Shown here: piece after piece, positions 21,243 through 29,572 of the stretch
Layout of the letters: every line of letters starts with the position of its first letter
Numbering within the stretch: the stretch's first letter is position 1
Source of the DNA: DASRFS01 sp035260725
GTDB lineage: Bacteria; Patescibacteriota; Microgenomatia; Levybacterales; UBA12049
Direction of reading: 5' to 3'
Assembly (NCBI GenBank): GCA_035260725.1
Contig: DATFUR010000031.1
Span: forward strand, 1-30,731
Length of the DNA stretch: 30,731 nt
Program-made: the position numbers and the translations under genes
The notes under the pieces: model-generated
Told to the model about the DNA's origin: nothing
Database searches by the model: none
Seen by the model: only the letters and a program-made list of their open reading frames with translations

Positions 21243-21809
21243 ATGACAGAATCATTAAAGACTTACGACGTAATAGATCCAAAACTTGGACCTCTTAAAA
21301 AAACTGAGGAAAAGACCGGGGACTTAGTCGAAATAAAATTATGGAAACAAACCCCCGAGAATCCTTTGTTCACTTTGCAAAAGAAAGATGGATTCTTCGT
21401 TGCAATATGGCAAACTCCAATGCAATGGGAAGAATTTGTAGACGCGATTGAGCCATACTTTAAAAGGTTCGACAGTAAACATCCTCAACAAAGCCACGAG
21501 GAATTAAGTTTAAGTTATTATTCGGAGGCAGAACCCGAGAGAAGCCCAATACAGGTGGACGCGGTAAGACCTATAAGCTCTGCAGCGGTTGCCGAAACAA
21601 TAACCCGAATGAGACATTTATATGTGTCTTACATACGCGTGGATTCGGCGCTGGGGAGTTTTAGCTATGATTTTGGCAGTCAGGAGATTGAATTTACTTC
21701 GCCAACTGGATTTGAAGATCCGGAGCTTATGAGAAGTGCGCTAATTGATTTCATGAGTCAAACTCAACCCTCTATTTCCAAGGACGGAATAAATAATTTT
21801 CTTAATTAG
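21243..21809 (+). CDS. Hypothetical cytoplasmic protein, 188 residues
   Basis: Not recognised. The protein is soluble and acidic, with no signal peptide or membrane helix. An N-terminal half rich in strands (GDLVEIKLWKQTPENPLFTL, GFFVAIWQTP) is followed by an acidic, proline-containing linker (about 75-105) and a C-terminal part with AVAETITRMRHLYVSYIRV and a predicted strand-rich region, ending in a helix. A good promoter (TTGAGT-17-TATAAG) six bases before the ATG supports expression as a leaderless mRNA. It stands alone on the plus strand and its last eight bases overlap the LysM gene. Confidence 0.65.
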   Translation: MTESLKTYDVIDPKLGPLKKTEEKTGDLVEIKLWKQTPENPLFTLQKKDGFFVAIWQTPMQWEEFVDAIEPYFKRFDSKHPQQSHEELSLSYYSEAEPERSPIQVDAVRPISSAAVAETITRMRHLYVSYIRVDSALGSFSYDFGSQEIEFTSPTGFEDPELMRSALIDFMSQTQPSISKDGINNFLN

Positions 21810-22434
21810 GTAATTTAAGAGTATTTCCGGAGTAGATCAAATTGGGGTTTGGAACATTATTTAATCGTGCAATCTCAGGCCACTTGTAACCGTCTCCATA
21901 CCTTCTTACTGCAATATCCCAAAGGTTGTCTCCGCTTTGAATCGTGTACGATGAGTCAGTTATAGAAGTAGTACTATTTTGTGCACTCGAATTTTCAACT
22001 ACAATTTTCTTAACTTCCGGAATCGTAAGACTGTCTCCTGCGTTTATTGCTCCGGGATTTTTTAATTTATTTGCCGATGCAATATCTACCCAGTTGTATC
22101 CCGATCCATAAACTTTTTCCGCGATAGCCCAAAGACTGTCTCCGGACTTTACTTCATATGTTTTCTTAGAATTTTCCTGATGCTGATCTGAAGTTGTCAA
22201 TTCTTGGTACGTAGAAACCGCCGTATTTATTCTATCGTAAGTTCTATTTTTGGAAAATGTAAAAACCAAAATTGATGCGACTAAGACAACCAAAATTCCT
22301 AAAATCAAGCTAATATATGATTCGGAAAATTTAAATCCTAGATGAGATTTAGCCAGTTTAATCGAGGCGCTTCTGCCCGGCACTCGAGAGGATTTTTTTA
22401 GTTTCCTGGTAATTTTTTTCTTTTTTCTTGGCAT
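21802..22434 (-). CDS. Membrane-anchored protein with two LysM domains
   Basis: A 210-residue protein: a very basic cytoplasmic N-terminus (MPRKKKKITRKLKK), one membrane helix at about 41-60, a linker, then two LysM modules (about 92-139 and 163-209). Each LysM has YxVKSGDSLWAIA or YTIQSGDNLWDIA, a W..IA..N segment and a closing strand (DSLTIPE, NTLKLPN). LysM binds N-acetylglucosamine-containing glycans such as peptidoglycan, so this protein should tether the outer membrane face to the wall. No catalytic domain is present. The gene is 38 bases downstream of tRNA-Asp on the same strand with no convincing promoter of its own, so co-transcription with the tRNA is possible. Confidence 0.9.
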   Translation of the reverse strand: MPRKKKKITRKLKKSSRVPGRSASIKLAKSHLGFKFSESYISLILGILVVLVASILVFTFSKNRTYDRINTAVSTYQELTTSDQHQENSKKTYEVKSGDSLWAIAEKVYGSGYNWVDIASANKLKNPGAINAGDSLTIPEVKKIVVENSSAQNSTTSITDSSYTIQSGDNLWDIAVRRYGDGYKWPEIARLNNVPNPNLIYSGNTLKLPN

Positions 22435-22472
22435 TTTAATTTGAAGCAGGGTTTACACTGAACTTGCCGAAT

Positions 22473-22549
22473 TGGCGGGATGGACGAGACTCGAACTCGC
22501 GACCTTCTCCGTGACAGGGAGACGCTCTAGCCAACTGAGCTACCACCCC
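22473..22549 (-). tRNA. tRNA-Asp (anticodon GTC), CCA encoded
   Basis: On the minus strand the acceptor GGGGTGG (from 22549) pairs with CCATCCC (ending 22477) with one G-T pair; discriminator G at 22476 is followed by encoded CCA (22475-22473). The anticodon stem TCTCC/GGAGA encloses CTGTCAC with GTC. The T arm is GCGAG-TTCGAGT-CTCGT. Unlike tRNA-Glu and tRNA-Gly in this window, its CCA is genomic. Confidence 0.93.
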
Positions 22550-22571
22550 TTGTTTGAGAAAGGGTGCTGAT

Positions 22572-22615
22572 ATTCTAACCAATATTTGAATTCGAGTCAA
22601 TGCTCTTGGTACAAT
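22572..22615. promoter_or_regulatory. Overlapping divergent promoters: tRNA-Asp and polX operon
   Basis: Minus strand: TTGACT (22600-22595), 17 bases, TAGAAT (22577-22572), for tRNA-Asp about 22 bases downstream. Plus strand: TTGAAT (22586-22591), 18 bases, TGG-TACAAT (hexamer 22610-22615), seven bases before the polX ATG. The footprints overlap almost fully. Confidence 0.6.
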
Positions 22616-22622
22616 TCGATTA

Positions 22623-24392
22623 ATGAGCAATCAAGAAATAGCAGGTCTTCTAAAAAATATTGCCGCAGCCTACAGCATAAAAGACGACAAAAAATTCAGA
22701 TTCCAAATTATCGCTTATCAAAAAGCTGCCGACACAATTGCCCACCTTAATACGGAAATAGTGGAGTTTTACAAAAATAATACATTGGATACAATTCCGG
22801 GCGTTGGGGCGTCAATTAAATCACACCTTGAGGAACTAATGAAAACCGGAAGGGTAAAACGATTTGAATGGGTTCTAAAAGACATTCCCGAGGCTGTTTT
22901 TCCTCTTTTGGACATACCCAGCTTTGGTCCCAAGAAAGCTTATGCTTTAGTAAAACATTTTAATCTAAAAGACAAAGCTACAGTAATTGACGACTTAGAA
23001 AAACTCGCAAAAGAGGGGAAAATCGCCTCTCTTGCCGGATTTGGGCAAAAGTCTCAAGCCGATATCCTGCGTGCCATACAGGAATTTAGGGAAGGCAAGG
23101 GTAAAACAACCCGCATGGTACTTCCTTACGCACAAGAAGTCGCAGACAGATTGGTAGAATACCTTAAAAAATCAGAGTACGTCGAAAGGGTCGAACCTTT
23201 AGGCAGCCTAAGGCGAAAAGTAGCCACGGTCGGAGACATTGATCTGGCCGTAGCTTCCAACAATCCCAAGGCTGTTTTGGATTACTTCGTTTCTTATCCC
23301 TATCTCGAGCGCGTAATCGAAAAAGGAGATGTGTCGGGCTCGATTTTGGTTGCCGGTGGCCGGCAGGTAGATCTTCTTATTCAGCCCCCAGAAGCATTCG
23401 GGTCGCTTTTACAGCACTTCACTGGAAGTAAAAATCACAATGTTCATCTTCGGGAACTTGCTCTTAAAAAAGGGCTTTCTCTATCCGAATATGGAATAAA
23501 ATTTCTCAAAGAAAAAAAACAACCTGTCAAAAAATACAAAACAGAAGAAGAATTTTATAAAACAATCGGCTTGGATTATATAGAGCCTGAAATGAGGGAG
23601 GATACGGGAGAAATCGAACTTGCTGCGGCGCATAAACTTCCAACCCTTGTCCAATTAAAAGATCTAAAAGGAGATCTTCATATCCATTCCGATTATCCTA
23701 TTGAACCCAGTCACGATCTGGGACTAAGTCCAATGCAGGAAATGTTAGACAAAGCAAAAGACCTTGGATACGAATATCTGGGCTTTTCCGAACACAATCC
23801 CAGCATTTCAAAACATACAAGTAAACAAATATACGAAATTTTAAAGAAAAGAGATGTGAAAATTGAACAACTTAAATCCAGCAATAAAAGTGTTCGAATA
23901 ATTAAATTACTCGAAGTAGATATTTTACCCTCGGGCGAGCTTGCAATAGATGATAAATCTTTAAATTTACTCGACGGAGCAATTGTTTCGATACATAGTG
24001 TTTTTAGTATGGACATAGAAAAAATGACTCAAAGAGTCCTAAAGGGCCTCTCTCACCCCAAAGCCAAAATACTTGCCCATCCCACGGGTAGACTTCTTAA
24101 TACGAGGCCGGGATACGAATTGGATTGGAAAAAAATATTTGAGTTTGCTAAAAAGCATAACAAGGCTCTAGAAATCAACAGTTGGCCCACTAGGCTCGAC
24201 TTGCCCGATTCTATAATCAGAAATGCTGTGGAAGCCGGAGTCAAAATGGTAATCGATACGGACAGCCACAGAGTCAATCAAATGGAAATGGCCCGCTATG
24301 GAGTAGCCATTGCAAAAAGAGGCTGGGCCAAGAAAAGTGACATTCTAAATACTTTGGGCTATAATGACTTCTCAAATTGGCTTAAATCATGA
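22623..24392 (+). CDS. polX: DNA polymerase/3'-5' exonuclease PolX
   Basis: A 589-residue family X DNA polymerase with a C-terminal PHP domain, a bacterial gap-filling repair polymerase. N-terminal helix-hairpin-helix parts include IPGVGASIKSHLEEL and IPSFGPKKAYAL. The polymerase palm has D205 and D207 in GDIDLAVAS and D250 in QVDLLIQ, the metal-binding triad. The PHP nuclease domain opens DLHIHSDY (D351, H353, H355) and continues with GFSEHN, LLEVDILPSG, VSIHSVF, ILAHPTGR, EINSW and IDTDSH, so its metal sites look complete. It starts a tight operon: htpX overlaps its stop by four bases. The ATG lies seven bases after a -10 box, implying a leaderless message. Confidence 0.96.
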   Translation: MSNQEIAGLLKNIAAAYSIKDDKKFRFQIIAYQKAADTIAHLNTEIVEFYKNNTLDTIPGVGASIKSHLEELMKTGRVKRFEWVLKDIPEAVFPLLDIPSFGPKKAYALVKHFNLKDKATVIDDLEKLAKEGKIASLAGFGQKSQADILRAIQEFREGKGKTTRMVLPYAQEVADRLVEYLKKSEYVERVEPLGSLRRKVATVGDIDLAVASNNPKAVLDYFVSYPYLERVIEKGDVSGSILVAGGRQVDLLIQPPEAFGSLLQHFTGSKNHNVHLRELALKKGLSLSEYGIKFLKEKKQPVKKYKTEEEFYKTIGLDYIEPEMREDTGEIELAAAHKLPTLVQLKDLKGDLHIHSDYPIEPSHDLGLSPMQEMLDKAKDLGYEYLGFSEHNPSISKHTSKQIYEILKKRDVKIEQLKSSNKSVRIIKLLEVDILPSGELAIDDKSLNLLDGAIVSIHSVFSMDIEKMTQRVLKGLSHPKAKILAHPTGRLLNTRPGYELDWKKIFEFAKKHNKALEINSWPTRLDLPDSIIRNAVEAGVKMVIDTDSHRVNQMEMARYGVAIAKRGWAKKSDILNTLGYNDFSNWLKS

Positions 24393-25282
24393 AATTGCAA
24401 ACCTCAATAACACAAAATAAGACAAAAACGTGGTTAATAATGGGTCTTTTTACCGTTTTTATAACTACGGTAGTTTATGTATTTGTTAAGTCACTCGGAT
24501 ACAGCCTATCTTATGTTTGGTTCGCTCTTGTTTTTTCTTTAATTACAAGTGTTGCAAGCTATTTTTATTCGGACAAGTTGGTTTTGGCAACCTCCGGGGC
24601 ACAAAAAGCCAGTAAAGAAGACTATCCTGTGCTTTATGAAATAGTAGAAAAACTAACCAAGGAAGACAATCTCCCAATGCCAAAAATTTACATAATAAAG
24701 GACCCCTCTGCAAATGCTTTTGCCACCGGCCGAGACGCAGAGCACGCAGTTGTGGCAGCAACTACAGGGATTCTGGAAAGATTGAACAAAACAGAGTTGG
24801 AAGGAGTTATTGCACACGAGCTTTCCCACGTTAAAAACTTAGATATAAGACTCATGACGATTGTTTCGGTTTTGGTGGGATTTGTAGCACTTTTGTCCAA
24901 CCTTTACACTCGAAATTTATGGTTTGGACAAGCGCCAAAAGAAAGAGAAAACAATAGTCTTCAAAGCGTATTCTTAATAATTGGAATTATACTTGCTATC
25001 CTTTCCCCGATTATTGCAACCCTTATTCAACTTGCGGTTTCTCGAAGAAGAGAATTTTTGGCCGACGCATCCGGAGCACTTCTGACTAAATATCCCGAAG
25101 GTCTCGCATCGGCTCTGGAGAAAATTTCCAAGAACACTACAACACTAAAAACAGCCAACAACGCTACTGCTCATTTATTTATCGTTAATCCCTTCAAAGG
25201 AAAGGATGCCAGCTGGCTTGCCAATTTATTCCAAACCCATCCCCCAATTCAAGAAAGGGTAAGAATTCTTAGGTCAATGTAG
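24389..25282 (+). CDS. htpX: HtpX-type membrane zinc protease
   Basis: A 297-residue M48 family protease that degrades misfolded membrane proteins. Two N-terminal membrane helices (about 18-36 and 42-60) precede the catalytic region: NAFATG, then HELSH (H143, E144, H147), two further hydrophobic segments (about 155-172 and 191-211), and RRREFLADASGA that brings the third zinc ligand (glutamate). The C-terminal THPPIQERVRIL is a family signature. The ATG overlaps the polX stop (ATGA), so translation is probably coupled. murT follows after three bases. Confidence 0.94.
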   Translation: MKLQTSITQNKTKTWLIMGLFTVFITTVVYVFVKSLGYSLSYVWFALVFSLITSVASYFYSDKLVLATSGAQKASKEDYPVLYEIVEKLTKEDNLPMPKIYIIKDPSANAFATGRDAEHAVVAATTGILERLNKTELEGVIAHELSHVKNLDIRLMTIVSVLVGFVALLSNLYTRNLWFGQAPKERENNSLQSVFLIIGIILAILSPIIATLIQLAVSRRREFLADASGALLTKYPEGLASALEKISKNTTTLKTANNATAHLFIVNPFKGKDASWLANLFQTHPPIQERVRILRSM

Positions 25283-25285
25283 CAA

Positions 25286-26554
25286 ATGAACATTCTTCTA
25301 ATTTTTTTGGGCAAGTTTATAACAAAATTCAGCCGTTCTTTAAACTTAGGCCACGGGTCAACGTGGCCGGGACACATTGCTTTAAATTCGAACAAGAACT
25401 TTATAAAAGACATTCTAAAAAATTCAAAGATAAAAATTATTTTAATAGCGGGAACAAATGGAAAAACCACAACATCCAAACTTCTTCAGTCTATTCTTGA
25501 GGAAGATCAGAAAAAAGTTATATTAAATGAATCGGGCGCTAACCTTCTTAATGGTATTGCTTCGGCACTAATTTTGAATACAAATATTTTTGGCAAAATC
25601 AAAAAAGACTTTGCGATATTTGAAACAGACGAAAACACTCTTCCCCAGGTTTTAAAAGAGTTAACTCCTGACGTATTGGTTTTATTAAATCTATTTAGAG
25701 ACCAATTAGACCGGTATGGCGAAGTAAATACAATTGCTTCAAAATGGAAATTGGCAATAGATAAGCTTCCGAAAAAAACCACGTTAATCCTAAATGCCAA
25801 CGATCCCACAATTGTATATCTTGGGAAAGAGAAAAAAACCCTTTATTTTGGGCTTAATGAGAAATCTAATTTGACTCATGCTCAGGATTGGGCCGATTCG
25901 GTTTTTTGTCCAAGATGCAATTCAAAACTGGAATTTGAAAAAATATACTTTTCTCACATTGGAATCTGGCAATGTCAAGGTTGTGGACTTAAAACTCCGG
26001 ATATTGATTTGAAAGAAACTTACTCACCTCTTTTGGGAACATATAACAAACTGAATACTCTTGCCGCTGTCTTGGCAGCAAAAACTTTAGGAGTAAATCT
26101 TGCATTAATCAATAAAGCACTCAAAAACTTTAACCCTGCTTTTGGAAGACAAGAAGAAGTAAAAATAGATGGTAAAAAAATAAAAATTTATCTTTCTAAA
26201 AATCCAACAGGCTTTAATGAATCACTGCGAACCGTGTCGAGCGGTAAATCTATTCTTTTGGTTTTAAACGACAGAATCCCGGACGGAACAGATGTGTCTT
26301 GGATTTGGGATGTGGATTTTGAAAATTCCATAAAGAATTTTAATTCAATTGTTGTGAGCGGAGACAGAACTTATGATTTAGCACTTCGTCTTAGATATGC
26401 CTCATCGAAAAAAATTGAGGTCGAAAAAGATTTGCAAAAAGCAATTAAAAAAGCCTTAAAAAATACTTCCGAAAAACAAACTTTATACATTCTTCCTACA
26501 TATTCTGCAATGCTGGAAACAAGAAAAATTCTAACAGGTAAAAAAATATTATGA
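25286..26554 (+). CDS. murT: Lipid II isoglutaminyl synthase subunit MurT
   Basis: A 422-residue Mur-ligase-like subunit that, with GatD, amidates the alpha-carboxyl of D-glutamate in lipid II. Seen: the Mur ligase P-loop AGTNGKTTTSK (about 53-63), a C4 zinc ribbon inserted in the central domain (CPRC...CQGC, about 209-235) that marks MurT, and the C-terminal DUF1727 domain with LVLNDRIPDGTDVSWIWDVDFE, split here by its DGTDVSW core containing the catalytic aspartate. It overlaps gatD by four bases, as expected for a two-subunit enzyme. Presence implies a peptidoglycan-containing cell wall. Ammonia is supplied by GatD. Confidence 0.94.
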   Translation: MNILLIFLGKFITKFSRSLNLGHGSTWPGHIALNSNKNFIKDILKNSKIKIILIAGTNGKTTTSKLLQSILEEDQKKVILNESGANLLNGIASALILNTNIFGKIKKDFAIFETDENTLPQVLKELTPDVLVLLNLFRDQLDRYGEVNTIASKWKLAIDKLPKKTTLILNANDPTIVYLGKEKKTLYFGLNEKSNLTHAQDWADSVFCPRCNSKLEFEKIYFSHIGIWQCQGCGLKTPDIDLKETYSPLLGTYNKLNTLAAVLAAKTLGVNLALINKALKNFNPAFGRQEEVKIDGKKIKIYLSKNPTGFNESLRTVSSGKSILLVLNDRIPDGTDVSWIWDVDFENSIKNFNSIVVSGDRTYDLALRLRYASSKKIEVEKDLQKAIKKALKNTSEKQTLYILPTYSAMLETRKILTGKKIL

Positions 26555-27288
26555 AATTAACAATTGGTTGGTTATACCCACAATTAATGAGCACCTATGG
26601 GGACAAAGGAAATATTATAGTTCTTAAGAAAAGGTGTGAATGGCGAGGAATCGAAGTTGAAGTTTTAAATCTCGACGTTGACTCCCCAATCGAAAATTTA
26701 AAAAAATGTGATTTGCTATTCATGGGAGGCGCTCAAGACAGACAGCAAAAAATTGTGTCAACCGACCTAAAAAAGAAATCAAAAATTCTAAGATCAATGA
26801 TAGAAAATAATGTTCCGGGACTCTATATTTGTGGGGCATACCAATTCCTAGGCAAGTACTACAAAGAAGCAAACGAAACGGTCATTAAGGGCTTGGGAAT
26901 ATTTGATCTCTATACACAAAATCCCGGCGAAAATGTAAAAAGACTAATAGGCAATGTCGCTATTGAGTCGGACTTTGGAACGTTAATTGGGTTTGAGAAC
27001 CATGGCGGCAGAACTTATTTAGGAAAAAATATTAATCCACTTGGGAAAGTGTTAAAAGGTTTTGGAAATAACGGTAAAGATAAAACAGAGGGTGCAATTT
27101 ATAAAAATAGTTTCGGATCGTATTTCCACGGACCAATACTGCCAAAAAACCCCAAACTGGCTGACTATTTAATTAAACTTGCTTTGGAAAAGAAATATGA
27201 CAAAAAAATTAACCTCTCTCCTATCAATAATTCAATAGAACAGAGGGCCAGAGAAGTGATTGCCAAGAGAATGGGCGTTGCAATATAA
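26551..27288 (+). CDS. gatD: Lipid II isoglutaminyl synthase subunit GatD
   Basis: A 245-residue class I (CobB/CobQ-like) glutaminase that releases ammonia from glutamine for MurT. The nucleophile C94 is in LYICGAYQFLGKYY, exactly the position known from the Staphylococcus enzyme, and the catalytic H193 is in SYFHGPILPKNP. GFENHGGRTYLG (148-159) is also typical. It overlaps murT by four bases and precedes gatC by seven. Despite the similar name it is unrelated in function to the tRNA amidotransferase genes that follow. Confidence 0.95.
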   Translation: MKLTIGWLYPQLMSTYGDKGNIIVLKKRCEWRGIEVEVLNLDVDSPIENLKKCDLLFMGGAQDRQQKIVSTDLKKKSKILRSMIENNVPGLYICGAYQFLGKYYKEANETVIKGLGIFDLYTQNPGENVKRLIGNVAIESDFGTLIGFENHGGRTYLGKNINPLGKVLKGFGNNGKDKTEGAIYKNSFGSYFHGPILPKNPKLADYLIKLALEKKYDKKINLSPINNSIEQRAREVIAKRMGVAI

Positions 27289-27295
27289 TTAATTC

Positions 27296-27580
27296 ATGAA
27301 GATAGATGTTCCCCATGTGGCAAAATTGGCTAATTTAAAACTCTCCGCTAATCAAATAAAAACTTTCGAAAAACAATTGCAATCAATCCTTAATTATATT
27401 GATAAACTGGGTAAGGTTAATACGGAAAAGGTCGAGGAGACAAGCCAAGTAACAGGCCTTGAAAATGTGACAAGAAACGACGAAACTTCCCCATCGCTTT
27501 CCCAAGAGGAAGCATTATCTAATACAAAATCCCAACACAACGGCCTTTTTAAAGTAAAAGGAATTTTTAATAATGATTGA
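27296..27580 (+). CDS. gatC: Asp/Glu-tRNA amidotransferase subunit C
   Basis: A 94-residue GatC, the small belt subunit that holds GatA and GatB together in the transamidosome. The N-terminus DVPHVAKLANLKLSANQI and the following KQLQSILNYIDKLGKVNTE are the family's two conserved parts, and the ending FKVKGIFND-like tail is typical. It comes seven bases after gatD. A histidine phosphatase gene overlaps its last eight bases and separates it from gatA. Confidence 0.95.
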   Translation: MKIDVPHVAKLANLKLSANQIKTFEKQLQSILNYIDKLGKVNTEKVEETSQVTGLENVTRNDETSPSLSQEEALSNTKSQHNGLFKVKGIFNND

Positions 27581-28193
27581 GAACCCTACGACTTTTTACA
27601 TTACCAGACATGGTGAAACAGAATGGAATATAAAAGGATTGATGCAAGGCCACGAAGACAGCCCTTTAACTCCATTAGGAAAAGGACAAGCTAGGCAATT
27701 AAGCGATAAATTACGAGGGATACATTTTGATGAAATCTTTTCGTCAGATTTAATAAGGGCGATAAAAACGGCTGAAGTTATAGCATTGGAAAGAAACCTT
27801 GCAGTAAAAGCGACCCGAGCACTAAGGGAAAGGAATATGGGTATTTTTGAAGGCACTAAGTCTGATGAATTTTGGTCTTTATTCAATGAGTGGCAAAAAC
27901 TAAGCGAAGAAGAGAGAAAAAAACATAAACGATCAGGAGATTTTGAAACAGTTGAAGAAAGTGAATCAATGACAACTAGATTAATTAACTTTCTTAGAGA
28001 AACAGCTATTGCATTTAGAGGTAAATCTATTCTAATTATGACTCATGGAGGAATCATGAGTCATTTTTTAACACACTTAGGTTATGGTGAAAATAAAAGA
28101 CTCTGGATTGAAAATGGTGCATTAGCAAAAATAGAAAGCGATGGAATTGAGTTTGATATTAAAGAAATTGAAGGAGTAAAAATAGCCCAATGA
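27573..28193 (+). CDS. Histidine phosphatase family protein (phosphoglycerate mutase-like)
   Basis: A 206-residue member of the histidine phosphatase superfamily. The phosphate-accepting H13 is in TRHGETEWN (11-19), R62 in SDLIRAIKTAE is the second phosphate ligand, E86 in LRERNMGIFEG the likely acid, and H158 in IMTHGG the second histidine. These fit cofactor-dependent phosphoglycerate mutase-like or alpha-ribazole phosphatase-like enzymes; the substrate cannot be deduced. It is inserted between gatC and gatA, overlapping gatC by eight bases and gatA by four, so it is translated with the amidotransferase subunits. Confidence 0.9.
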   Translation: MIENPTTFYITRHGETEWNIKGLMQGHEDSPLTPLGKGQARQLSDKLRGIHFDEIFSSDLIRAIKTAEVIALERNLAVKATRALRERNMGIFEGTKSDEFWSLFNEWQKLSEEERKKHKRSGDFETVEESESMTTRLINFLRETAIAFRGKSILIMTHGGIMSHFLTHLGYGENKRLWIENGALAKIESDGIEFDIKEIEGVKIAQ

Positions 28194-29572
28194 ACTTAAA
28201 TACATTAACAATAAAAGATGCTATTGACCAGCTTAGAAAAAAAAACTTCTCTTCGTATGAACTTACTTCTTCTTGTCTTGAAGAAATTGAAAAGAAAAAG
28301 GAACTAAATGCTTTTATAACCGTTGACAAACAAGGCGCATTAAATCAAGCAGGGCACGCAGATATAAAAATAAAAGACGGCGCAGATTTACCTCTTCTTG
28401 GAATTCCAATTGCTCTAAAAGATATTTTTTTAACAAAGGGACTTAGAACTACTGCGGGATCTAAGGTTTTAGAAGATTATATTCCACAATACGACGCAAC
28501 AGTTGTTAGGAAATTGTATGAAGCAGGAGCAGTAATTATTGGCAAAACAAATTTGGACGCCTGGGCTCACGGGTCTTCGGGAGAAAATTCAGACTTTGGC
28601 CCCACAAAAAACCCTTTTGATAAAACCCGCGTTCCCGGTGGCTCAAGCAGCGGCTCGGCAGTTGCTGTAGCATCCGATATGGCCTTGGCAGCCACAGGAA
28701 GCGATACAGGAGGCTCAATAAGACTACCAGCGTCTTTCTGCAATATCGTAGGACTTAAGCCTACATATGGAAGAGTAAGTAGATATGGAATTATTTCGAT
28801 GGCGTCATCGATGGATTCTATAGGCCACTTTACAAAAACTGTCGAAGATTCCGCAATATTCTTAAATGTGACTGCAGGCAAAGATCCAATGGACGCAACA
28901 ACTCCACCAAAAGAAGTTCCTGATTATACAAAAAATCTAAAAGAAACAAAGAAAATAAAGATTGGAATTCCAAAAGAATATTTTGGAGAGGGATTAGATA
29001 AAAAAGTTAAAGAGCAAATAGAAAAAGCAGTTTCTTTTTTCGAAAAAGAAAAATTCGAAATTATAGAGGTTTCTCTACCCCATACCGAATACGCAATTGC
29101 CTGTTATTATGTAATACAACCTTCGGAAGTCTCAAGTAACCTCGCCCGATACGATGGAATACGGTACGGTTCTGCAAGGCAGAATTTTGGAGACGAAGCG
29201 GTAAGAAGAATAATGCTTGGAACTTTTACTCTTTCTTCGGGTTACGTTGATGCCTATTACAAAAAGGCAATGAAAGTCCGAACTCTAATAAAAAAAGATT
29301 TTGATGAGGTATTTAAAAAAGTAGATGTTTTAATTTCTCCTGTATCCCCGGCTCTTCCTTGGAAATTAGGAGAAAAAGCAAATGATCCTCTCGCAATGTA
29401 TTTGTCTGACGCCTTAACGGTTCCTGCCAACATAGCAGGAATTCCGGGACTTTCCGTTCCTATTGGAATGGTCGGTGAATTGCCCGTAGGAATGCAGATT
29501 TTAGGTAACCATTTTGCCGAAAGTACTTTATTTAATTTGGGACATTTTTATGAAAACAATAATAGGACTTGA
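28190..29572 (+). CDS. gatA: Asp/Glu-tRNA amidotransferase subunit A
   Basis: A 460-residue amidase-signature enzyme that frees ammonia from glutamine for amidation of misacylated Glu-tRNA(Gln) or Asp-tRNA(Asn). The Ser-cisSer-Lys triad region is intact: K77 in ALKDIF, the serine cluster GGSSSGSA (150-157) and S176 in GSDTGGSIRLPA. The C-terminus with PANIAGIPGLSVPIG and PVGMQILGNHF is typical. It overlaps the upstream phosphatase by four bases and gatB by 23. No glutaminyl- or asparaginyl-tRNA synthetase is seen in the window. Confidence 0.97.
   Translation: MNLNTLTIKDAIDQLRKKNFSSYELTSSCLEEIEKKKELNAFITVDKQGALNQAGHADIKIKDGADLPLLGIPIALKDIFLTKGLRTTAGSKVLEDYIPQYDATVVRKLYEAGAVIIGKTNLDAWAHGSSGENSDFGPTKNPFDKTRVPGGSSSGSAVAVASDMALAATGSDTGGSIRLPASFCNIVGLKPTYGRVSRYGIISMASSMDSIGHFTKTVEDSAIFLNVTAGKDPMDATTPPKEVPDYTKNLKETKKIKIGIPKEYFGEGLDKKVKEQIEKAVSFFEKEKFEIIEVSLPHTEYAIACYYVIQPSEVSSNLARYDGIRYGSARQNFGDEAVRRIMLGTFTLSSGYVDAYYKKAMKVRTLIKKDFDEVFKKVDVLISPVSPALPWKLGEKANDPLAMYLSDALTVPANIAGIPGLSVPIGMVGELPVGMQILGNHFAESTLFNLGHFYENNNRT

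Noticed and set aside
22436..22630. 64-residue minus-strand frame
   Set aside because: It runs through tRNA-Asp and its promoter, so it is not a protein gene.
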